This document shows, one piece after another, positions 5,982 through 9,510 of a stretch of DNA of 9,510 nucleotides. Below the pieces are notes generated by a model. The model was not told the DNA's origin. It made no database searches and saw nothing but the letters and a program-made list of their open reading frames with translations. The translations under genes were made by a program, and so were the position numbers. How positions within the stretch are numbered: the first letter of the stretch is position 1; every line of letters begins with the position of its first letter. Source of the stretch: Candidatus Peribacteraceae bacterium (GTDB taxonomy: Bacteria > Patescibacteriota > Gracilibacteria > Peribacterales > Peribacteraceae). The stretch spans positions 1 through 9,510 of the forward strand of contig JALHMU010000031.1 of the NCBI GenBank assembly GCA_022843885.1, read 5' to 3'.

Positions 5982-6013
5982 ACCGATTCGCGTTTTACGC
6001 GGGTCGGTTTTTT
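5982..6013 (+). terminator. Intrinsic terminator after the 38-residue ORF
   Basis: Eleven-pair stem, ACCGATTCGCG (5982-5992) with CGCGGGTCGGT (5998-6008), two pairs being T-G wobbles, loop of 5 nt, followed by a T run ending at 6013. The next promoter begins 6 bp later, so the ORF forms its own transcription unit end. Confidence 0.85.
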
Positions 6014-6019
6014 GATTCA

Positions 6020-6047
6020 TTGACATTTTTTCATTTTTGCATAAAAT
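6020..6047 (+). promoter_or_regulatory. Promoter of 104-residue unknown protein
   Basis: Perfect TTGACA (6020-6025), 16-bp spacer, TAAAAT (6042-6047, 5 of 6). The spacer is T-rich. Initiation near 6054 leaves a leader of about 43 nt that carries a strong Shine-Dalgarno site. This is one of the strongest promoters in the window. Confidence 0.75.
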
Positions 6048-6096
6048 ATACAAAGTCGTTTTGTTTGATCTCTCACATGATACGGAGGAAGACATC

Positions 6097-6411
6097 ATGT
6101 CTCAGACATTTGTTTTGCGCGTTCTTGAAGTACGTCCCCAAGGTACGATTGGTGACCCGATCATCCTGGCCGGTTTCGGCGATGTTCGTGAAATTCTCGC
6201 CGTTCACTCGCCAGGAAATCGCCCATACCGAGTAGAAGATGCCATCGAAGTGTATTCCGAGGAAGTGACTTCGCCACCGCTCGTCACTGCTCTCAATTCT
6301 GCGGATGGCGATCACACGGAGTTGTACTTCATGTCCGTTGCGGCGCTCTACGGGTATCAAGCGTCTGAACGTCATCGCCTCCAAAAGGAGGTGCCGGTCG
6401 ACGTGAAATAA
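6097..6411 (+). CDS. Hypothetical protein, 104 residues
   Basis: Unrecognised soluble protein. ATG 6097 is supported by GGAGGAAG (6084-6091), with the GGAGG core 8 nt before the ATG; longer in-frame starts such as 6037 lie upstream of the predicted transcription start. The N-terminal half alternates hydrophobic residues like a beta-rich domain (FVLRVLEVRP, PIILAGFGDVREILAVH), and the C-terminal end is polar and charged (ASERHRLQKEVPVDVK). No signal peptide, membrane helix, Cys or known motif is visible. It has its own strong promoter and its own terminator, so it is a single-gene unit that may be highly expressed. Confidence 0.8.
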   Translation: MSQTFVLRVLEVRPQGTIGDPIILAGFGDVREILAVHSPGNRPYRVEDAIEVYSEEVTSPPLVTALNSADGDHTELYFMSVAALYGYQASERHRLQKEVPVDVK

Positions 6412-6422
6412 CAAACGATGTC

Positions 6423-6438
6423 GTGTTCTTCGGAACAC
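6423..6438 (+). other. UUCG-tetraloop hairpin ahead of terminator
   Basis: GTGTTC (6423-6428), TTCG, GAACAC (6433-6438): a perfect 6-pair stem closed by the very stable C(UUCG)G loop, 11 nt after the stop codon. It may protect the 3' end of the mRNA or help termination. Confidence 0.6.
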
Positions 6439-6443
6439 ATTAG

Positions 6444-6471
6444 TCCCTGCTCTCTGAGTGGGGATTTTTTT
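6444..6471 (+). terminator. Intrinsic terminator of the 104-residue gene
   Basis: Nine-pair stem TCCCTGCTC (6444-6452) with GAGTGGGGA (6456-6464), two T-G wobbles, loop TCT, then seven T (6465-6471). The T run overlaps the stop codon of the convergent SRPBCC gene by 2 bp. Confidence 0.8.
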
Positions 6472-6883
6472 ATGACTGCGACTCGGCGTGCTTCTTGAAG
6501 TTATCAAGAATTGCCTGCCAGCCGGCACGCTGCATGTCTTCAGAGTTCTCCGTTTCTGCATCGAATGATTCCGTGATGTGCGTTTTTCCGCCTTCATCTT
6601 TAAAGAGAACCGATACCGTTCGACCATCAGCCATTCCATATTCCAGAACTTCATTTGGGACGACCTTCGAAAAGATTCCTTCGAAATCAAATCCCACGCT
6701 TCCGTCTTTCGCCTCCATTCTCGATGAGAATTTTCCACCTGCTTTCAGATCTGTCGTTGCGCGTGGCGTGTGCCAATCCGGCGATGCATTGTTCCATTGC
6801 ATGATGTGCTCAGGCGCAGTCCAATACTGCCAAACCTTTGCAACAGGAGCGTTCACGGTTGTTTCGACAGTGATGCGGGACAT
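6470..6883 (-). CDS. SRPBCC / AHSA1-domain protein
   Basis: Cytosolic START-like fold protein of 137 residues, the full length of the single-domain AHSA1 (activator of Hsp90 ATPase homologue 1-like) group. The sequence fits from its first residues: MSRITVETTVNAPVAKVWQY, then WTAPEHIMQWNNAS, a DLKAGGKFSSRM turn, FEGIFSKVVPNEVLEYGM, a central strand pair, and a C-terminal helix ending GWQAILDNFKKHAES. Such proteins bind hydrophobic ligands in a cavity, and the specific ligand is unknown. I place the start at ATG 6883; the in-frame ATG at 7057 would require translation through a terminator hairpin and adds a non-homologous tail. Upstream, TACAAT (6913-6908) or TATTCT (6901-6896) may serve as -10. 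No Shine-Dalgarno site is visible, only a pyrimidine-rich leader. Confidence 0.88.
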   Translation of the reverse strand: MSRITVETTVNAPVAKVWQYWTAPEHIMQWNNASPDWHTPRATTDLKAGGKFSSRMEAKDGSVGFDFEGIFSKVVPNEVLEYGMADGRTVSVLFKDEGGKTHITESFDAETENSEDMQRAGWQAILDNFKKHAESQS

Positions 6884-6975
6884 AAGAAAAGAGAAAGAAT
6901 ATGTGTCATTGTATTTCAAAAAGAGATGCGTTTCTATGAGATGGGAGTTTTTTATGTGAAGCATCATCATGACAT

Positions 6976-7007
6976 AAAAAAACTCCTCCAGTATGTACTG
7001 GAGGAGT
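6976..7007 (-). terminator. Intrinsic terminator of the 101-residue gene
   Basis: Perfect 12-pair inverted repeat, ACTCCTCCAGTA (6982-6993) and TACTGGAGGAGT (6996-7007), 2 nt between arms, followed on the minus strand by seven T (6982-6976). It lies 25 bp past the stop of the 7032-7337 gene. Confidence 0.92.
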
Positions 7008-7031
7008 CTATATTCCTTGAGTCGATCGACG

Positions 7032-7337
7032 TCAATCGTAGAGATAATATCGGTCATTGTCCCTTTCGATTTCGAATCGACAGTCGTTCTTGTCGACGTT
7101 CTTTTTGCACGGACCTTCGTAAACGAGCGTTTCGCCTTGATCAGGGGTGGTGACCCACACCTTGATCTGACCTTCTTGTGGCTCTTCGTAGACGGCTGTA
7201 ATGCCCATGGGCATTACACTTCTGCCAGGTTCTAAAAGCCCCCAAGCATGAAGTAGTCTTTCTTTTCCCAGAAGCTCGTCGGTTTCGTCAGGTTGGTTTT
7301 TGACAAAAAAACCGATGGCAGTGATTGGGGTACGCAT
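7032..7337 (-). CDS. Hypothetical protein, 101 residues
   Basis: Unrecognised small soluble protein. ATG 7337 is backed by AGGGAG about 7 nt upstream and by a consensus promoter. The N-terminus (RTPITAIGFFVKNQPDETDELLGKERLLHAWGLLE) looks mixed alpha/beta; the rest has strand-like runs (IKVWVTTP, ETLVYEG) and an acidic, aromatic end (RFEIERDNDRYYLYD). Two Cys (in GPCKKNVDKNDCRF, about residues 77-86) could form a disulfide or metal site, but no signal peptide is seen. A 22-bp perfect palindrome lies within the gene. It forms a single-gene unit between its own promoter and a strong terminator. Confidence 0.78.
   Translation of the reverse strand: MRTPITAIGFFVKNQPDETDELLGKERLLHAWGLLEPGRSVMPMGITAVYEEPQEGQIKVWVTTPDQGETLVYEGPCKKNVDKNDCRFEIERDNDRYYLYD
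7197..7218. repeat. 22-bp perfect palindrome inside the 101-residue gene
   Basis: Arms TGTAATGCCCA (7197-7207) and TGGGCATTACA (7208-7218) are exact reverse complements with no spacer. It encodes the VMPMGIT region of the protein. A gapless palindrome suits a dimeric DNA-binding protein better than an RNA hairpin; function unknown. Confidence 0.6.
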
Positions 7338-7389
7338 ACAAATCTCCCTATTGAAAGTGTCGAAAACGTTGTTTCCAAGGAACTTTGAT

Positions 7390-7417
7390 ATTATAATATA
7401 AATATAATTATTGTCAA
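7390..7417 (-). promoter_or_regulatory. Consensus sigma-70-type promoter of the 101-residue gene
   Basis: Perfect TTGACA (7417-7412), 16-bp AT-only spacer, perfect TATAAT (7395-7390) on the minus strand. Initiation near 7383 leaves a leader of about 45 nt with a Shine-Dalgarno site. TTCCAAGGAA (7373-7382), a perfect palindrome, sits at the predicted start and could be an operator. Confidence 0.85.
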
Positions 7418-7422
7418 ATATA

Positions 7423-7511
7423 CGAATAAGCTCAATAGAACGGGCCGTCTTGCGAACGAGCCTCGCTTCAAATGCGTATGCGATTTGGAGCTCCTTATCG
7501 GAGCTTATTCG
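7423..7511. other. Intergenic structured element, possible three-way junction or ncRNA
   Basis: The 219-bp gap between the divergent 101-residue gene and the lipoprotein gene holds nested inverted repeats. Outer arms CGAATAAGCTC (7423-7433) and GAGCTTATTCG (7501-7511) match perfectly over 11 bp. Inside are two hairpins: GGCCGT (7443-7448) with ACG-A-GCC (7456-7462, one bulged A), and GCTTCAAAT (7465-7473) with ATTTGGAGC (7483-7491, one wobble). Junction strands are 9, 2 and 9 nt. An alternative hairpin, AGCTCC (7489-7494) with GGAGCT (7500-7505), would break the fold. On the plus strand TTGTTT (7369-7374), 17 bp, TATAAT (7392-7397) could start a transcript near 7404. No terminator follows, so an ncRNA is only a possibility. 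Confidence 0.4.
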
Positions 7512-7540
7512 GAACTATTCCAATTCTTTGATAAGTGATG

Positions 7541-7549
7541 TGATATAAT
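7541..7549 (+). promoter_or_regulatory. Extended -10 leaderless promoter of lipoprotein gene
   Basis: TGA-TATAAT (7541-7549): perfect -10 with the TG extension, which can work without a -35; none is obvious. It ends 7 nt before ATG 7557. Another ATG (7553) is out of frame. Confidence 0.65.
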
Positions 7550-7556
7550 TTTATGT

Positions 7557-8135
7557 ATGAAATACATCCTGATGCCGGCACTTTTGCTTCTGACCGCATG
7601 TACTCCTGTTCTGAAGGAATTACCAAGTGAGAAGAATAGTTCTCTATCTAGTGAGGGGTTCAATAACTCGATACAGAGTTCGGTAGTGATTACGGACAAA
7701 AATGCTGCTTGGAAAACGTATACAAATCCTGACCTCGGATATGCAATCGATTTTCCTGCAGCCTGGGATGTGAATACGCTTCCGTCGGGTGAGGCTGCCG
7801 GATTCTATCCTCCTGAAAAGAGTACTGAGGCTGCTCCACCAGGAGATTCTCCGCATAGCGATGGTCTTCAGATAATCGTTGATGAACAATCTTTGGATGT
7901 GTACGTGGATAGTTTGAAGGAGAGTGAAATTGATTGCCAAAAAACTACGTCATCCCATTTAGGCGAGTATGAAGCTGTATTTGTGCAATGTACGTCGGCA
8001 TGGGATGGGACGATCTTCGGTCACTATCTAGTTGAAAGTAATGGGAAAATATTTGATCTGTCAGAGACGATGGAAGCTTCAGAACTTCAAGATACATTTA
8101 AGAACATGCGAGATTCTTTTTCATTGAGTACATAA
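7557..8135 (+). CDS. Lipoprotein, PsbP/DUF-like 'YTNPDLGYAIDFPAAW' domain
   Basis: Secreted, lipid-anchored protein of 192 residues. The N-terminus MKYILMPALLLLTAC is a short signal peptide ending in lipobox LTAC, with Cys15 as the expected lipidation site. Residues 16-45 form a Ser/Asn-rich linker. From about 52 (WKTYTNPDLGYAIDFPAAWDV) it matches the opening strands common to many PsbP-like or uncharacterised extracytoplasmic domains, followed by a predicted strand-rich fold and a C-terminal helix with DTFKNMRDSFSLS. Two further Cys (about residues 126 and 141) could form a disulfide. Function is not assignable. The start is fixed by the signal peptide and the extended -10 box just upstream. 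The gene ends 5 bp before the 3' end of the convergent tRNA. Confidence 0.8.
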   Translation: MKYILMPALLLLTACTPVLKELPSEKNSSLSSEGFNNSIQSSVVITDKNAAWKTYTNPDLGYAIDFPAAWDVNTLPSGEAAGFYPPEKSTEAAPPGDSPHSDGLQIIVDEQSLDVYVDSLKESEIDCQKTTSSHLGEYEAVFVQCTSAWDGTIFGHYLVESNGKIFDLSETMEASELQDTFKNMRDSFSLST

Positions 8136-8140
8136 GTATT

Positions 8141-8215
8141 TGGAGCGGGTGAACGGAATCGAACCGTCGTCATCAGGTTGGAAACCTGAGGTAATAGCCA
8201 TTATACGACACCCGC
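8141..8215 (-). tRNA. tRNA-Gly (anticodon UCC), CCA encoded
   Basis: On the minus strand, acceptor arms GCGGGTG and CACCCGC pair fully, the discriminator is U73 as in bacterial glycine tRNAs, and CCA is encoded (8143-8141). The anticodon arm is TCAGG-TTTCCAA-CCTGA, giving anticodon TCC, which reads GGA and possibly other GGN codons. The T arm contains GGTTCGATTCC. The body without CCA is 72 nt. The 5' end is 24 bp after the yidD stop on the same strand, so it may be processed from a yidD-tRNA transcript; no separate promoter or T-run terminator is apparent. Confidence 0.96.
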
Positions 8216-8239
8216 ATGTCTCAAGGAGCGAGCCAGAGT

Positions 8240-8524
8240 TTAGAGCCTTCCTATCACTTCGCGCAATTTGTTCTCGGTTGGCTTGGTAAAGGGGTTACAA
8301 CTGAGCACGCGCTTGAATGCTCGCCAAAGCGCAATCGGCAGAGGCTTTGCTTTCAGTTGCTCGACGGCAAACTGCGAACAGGTAGGGGAATGTCGACACA
8401 CGCCATAGCGGAAGAAGTGTCGTGCCAGACCGTGATCGGGCGAAAGCGTTAGCTGATAGATACGGACTACACCGATCAGTGCATATGCCGGAAGCCAGAG
8501 AATGTGATGAACGAGTTTGCGCAT
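8240..8524 (-). CDS. yidD: YidD membrane protein insertion efficiency factor
   Basis: Small membrane-associated protein of 94 residues that helps YidC insert proteins into the inner membrane. The family core is clear: an N-terminal amphipathic/hydrophobic segment (LVHHILWLPAYALIGVVRIYQLTLSP, residues 4-29), then CRHSPTCSQFAVEQL (43-57) and the ending WRAFKRVLSCNPF (67-79), with Cys43, Cys49 and Cys76 in the usual places. The residue in the common CRF/Y-PTCS position is HS. I start at ATG 8524; the in-frame ATGs further up (8611) would run over the divergent gene. yidD usually sits with rpmH, rnpA and yidC; here it is isolated next to a tRNA. Confidence 0.9.
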   Translation of the reverse strand: MRKLVHHILWLPAYALIGVVRIYQLTLSPDHGLARHFFRYGVCRHSPTCSQFAVEQLKAKPLPIALWRAFKRVLSCNPFTKPTENKLREVIGRL

Positions 8525-8570
8525 CGGAAAGAGAAGTCGTAGTATCAAGCCTAACAGCTTCTCTCCCCCT

Positions 8571-8822
8571 ATGCAGGTTTCTCTCCCAGATATTTTGATC
8601 ATCGTGGCCATCGTGGCCGTTCTGCTCTTGATTGTACTGCTCTACCACCTCATCTTTGTAGCGGTCGATCTTCGTAAAATCATGCAGCGCGCGGACGACA
8701 TCACGAAGGAAGTCGAAAGCGTGGTCATGAAACCATTGTCCATTTTGGAAGAATCGATGGGTTGGATTATGGAATTCATGATGAGTTTCACGGGTGATAA
8801 AGAGAAGAAGAAGCACAAATAG
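8571..8822 (+). CDS. Single-span membrane protein, 83 residues, unrecognised
   Basis: One N-terminal transmembrane helix (about residues 8-31, ILIIVAIVAVLLLIVLLYHL) followed by an amphipathic helical region (DLRKIMQRADDITKEVESVVMKPLSIL, about 33-59) and a basic Lys-rich end (KEKKKHK). This layout resembles small DUF948-like or phage-shock-like membrane proteins with a cytoplasmic or extracytoplasmic helix, but I cannot name a family. ATG 8571 is chosen because the upstream in-frame ATG (8517) overlaps yidD and adds a basic tail before the helix. TAGTAT (8540-8545) may be a -10. No Shine-Dalgarno site is visible in the pyrimidine-rich leader. It is divergent from yidD over 46 bp. Confidence 0.7.
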   Translation: MQVSLPDILIIVAIVAVLLLIVLLYHLIFVAVDLRKIMQRADDITKEVESVVMKPLSILEESMGWIMEFMMSFTGDKEKKKHK

Positions 8823-8855
8823 CACGGAAGAAGACTTCCGAAAGTGCGTTTTTTT
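8822..8855 (+). terminator. Probable terminator after the 83-residue gene
   Basis: CGGAAG (8825-8830), loop AAGA, CTTCCG (8835-8840), extended by GCA (8822-8824) with TGC (8845-8847) across a 4-nt bulge, then seven T (8849-8855). The bulge and offset make it less ideal than the others in this window. Confidence 0.55.
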
Positions 8856-8858
8856 GCG

Positions 8859-8864
8859 TACACT
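8859..8864 (+). promoter_or_regulatory. Leaderless -10 element of transketolase gene, inside an inverted repeat
   Basis: TACACT (8859-8864) ends 7 nt before ATG 8872; the -35 is poor (TTCCGA, 8836-8841). The -10 overlaps the right arm of a perfect 8-bp inverted repeat, CGAAAGTG (8839-8846) and CACTTTCG (8861-8868), whose left arm lies in the preceding terminator. Confidence 0.45.
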
Positions 8865-8871
8865 TTCGTCG

Positions 8872-9510
8872 ATGTCAGCTCGACCAGAGAAAAAGACCCT
8901 CATTGGCAAAGATCCGCAAGAAGTACCGATGTCTCTGCAGCGTATTGTTCAAGCTGAGAGCAAGGGTGACATGTTTTGGATCGGTCCGAAGGAGGCTGCG
9001 AAGATTTCCGATGCGGACAAAGCGGACTATGACACGGCGCATAAAATTATGATGCGTCTCGCAATCGAAGCACCACTCAAACATCAGTCCGGACATCCGG
9101 GCGGTCCACTTTCCGCATTCACATTTGCGTATGAAGTGAATCGAAAGCGAAATCCAGAGAAGGATCACACGATGCGATTCAGTGCCGGACATTTATCTCT
9201 CCTCGCATTCGCATTGGAATGGTTCTTCGGCCGCAATGGCACGGACAAGCGTCTTGAAAACCCGCAAGCAATCATGGATACGTTCCGCACACCGACCGGT
9301 TTGCCGGGACATGCAGAAGCGGGGATCGGAGATATCCCATTTGGCGCTGGGCCGCTTGGAAAAGGCGTTTCCAACGCACTCGGTGTCGCGTTCGGAGATA
9401 AGTTTTTCAAGAAGAATGCAATCGTCGATGTGCTGATGGCCGACGGTGACAGTCAGGAAGGACAAGTCATGGAAGCATTCCGACTCGCCGCACATTTAAA
9501 GTTAGATCAC
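8872..9510 (+). CDS. tkt: Transketolase, N-terminal ThDP-binding part (3' end outside window)
   Basis: First 213 residues of a transketolase, the ThDP- and metal-dependent enzyme that moves two-carbon ketol units between sugar phosphates in the pentose phosphate pathway. Signature segments seen are HQSGHPGGPLS (71-81), AGHLS (105-109), GLPGHAE (143-149), GPLGKGVSNALG (160-171) and the start of the ThDP motif, MADGDSQEGQVMEA (189-202), where the usual GDG reads ADGD. About 50 residues precede the point where many transketolases begin (AHKIMMRLAIEAPLKHQSG), a longer N-terminus than usual. ATG 8872 is chosen because TACACT lies 7 nt upstream and a terminator lies just before that. It could be only the N-terminal subunit of a split enzyme; the window ends too early to tell. 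Confidence 0.88.
   Translation, partial: MSARPEKKTLIGKDPQEVPMSLQRIVQAESKGDMFWIGPKEAAKISDADKADYDTAHKIMMRLAIEAPLKHQSGHPGGPLSAFTFAYEVNRKRNPEKDHTMRFSAGHLSLLAFALEWFFGRNGTDKRLENPQAIMDTFRTPTGLPGHAEAGIGDIPFGAGPLGKGVSNALGVAFGDKFFKKNAIVDVLMADGDSQEGQVMEAFRLAAHLKLDH

Noticed and set aside
6073..6738. Open frame of about 221 residues on the minus strand, antisense to the 104-residue gene
   Set aside because: It is Arg-rich, overlaps both the SRPBCC gene and a gene with Shine-Dalgarno site, promoter and terminator; no family resemblance.
6884..7057. N-terminal extension of the SRPBCC protein to ATG 7057
   Set aside because: It would pass through the terminator hairpin of the upstream gene, overlap that gene's end, and add residues unrelated to the family, whose homology begins at ATG 6883.
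7423..7511. Reading the nested repeats as an insertion sequence or MITE
   Set aside because: No target-site duplication flanks the 11-bp arms, no transposase is present, and no second copy was seen in the window.
8571..8822. Calling the 83-residue membrane protein a phage-shock or DUF948 protein
   Set aside because: The layout is similar, but one transmembrane helix plus an amphipathic helix is too generic for a family assignment.
8295..8909. Long minus-strand open frame (about 204 residues) over yidD and the 83-residue gene
   Set aside because: Overlaps yidD, which is certain, and crosses the transketolase start; His/Arg-rich with no recognisable domain.
1..9510. Search for CRISPR arrays, toxin-antitoxin pairs, prophage or defence genes
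   Set aside because: No regularly spaced repeats, no paired small toxin/antitoxin ORFs and no phage, nuclease or integrase signatures were found; the tRNA-Gly gene shows no adjacent integrase or attachment-site duplicate.

Overview
The window looks like a piece of a compact, uncultivated bacterial chromosome. GC content is mid-range by eye. Genes lie close together on both strands, convergent pairs nearly touch or overlap (593-595, and a shared TTAA at 2636-2639), and many small or single-domain proteins occur. TGA is used as an ordinary stop (for example the acid phosphatase and TfoX-like genes), so this is not a UGA-recoded lineage. The style fits a streamlined group such as Patescibacteria/CPR (Peregrinibacteria-like), but that placement is inference: no rRNA or clear phylogenetic marker is present.

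Layout. 1-592 holds the 3' part of a ZIP metal transporter (+). 596-1219 is a DedA membrane protein (-), which diverges over 45 bp from a PAP2 lipid phosphatase (1265-1903, +). AlkD-type DNA glycosylase (1926-2639, +) meets a family 2 glycosyltransferase (2636-3370, -) tail to tail. Behind that come a TVP38/VTT membrane protein (3402-~4034, -) and a NarL/LuxR response regulator (4058-4747, -). The regulator diverges from a GNAT acetyltransferase (4876-5427, +), which is followed by a TfoX N-domain protein (5448-5780), a previously easy-to-miss 38-residue ORF (5849-5965) with its own terminator, and a 104-residue unknown (6097-6411). Two minus-strand genes follow, an SRPBCC/AHSA1 protein (6470-6883) and a 101-residue unknown (7032-7337). 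A 219-bp intergenic region with a consensus promoter and a possible three-way-junction fold separates them from a lipoprotein (7557-8135, +). tRNA-Gly(UCC) and yidD (minus strand) come next, then an 83-residue single-span membrane protein (8571-8822, +) and the 5' part of a transketolase (8872-end, +).

How it fits together. Much of the content is envelope-related: DedA and PAP2 are plausible partners in undecaprenyl-phosphate recycling, with GT2, VTT, YidD and the lipoprotein nearby. The remaining genes are alkylation repair, regulation and central carbon metabolism. No mobile element, CRISPR array, toxin-antitoxin pair or defence system was seen.

The most striking pattern concerns gene starts. 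At least six conserved genes have a -10-like hexamer ending only 6-8 nt before the start codon and lack a Shine-Dalgarno site, which is the signature of leaderless mRNAs. In contrast, the three unrecognised small proteins have real leaders with Shine-Dalgarno sites. I did not find convincing evidence of a wholly new multi-gene system. The best candidates for something undescribed are the 38-residue ORF transcription unit with competing hairpins, the structured intergenic element at 7423-7511, and the atypical response regulator.
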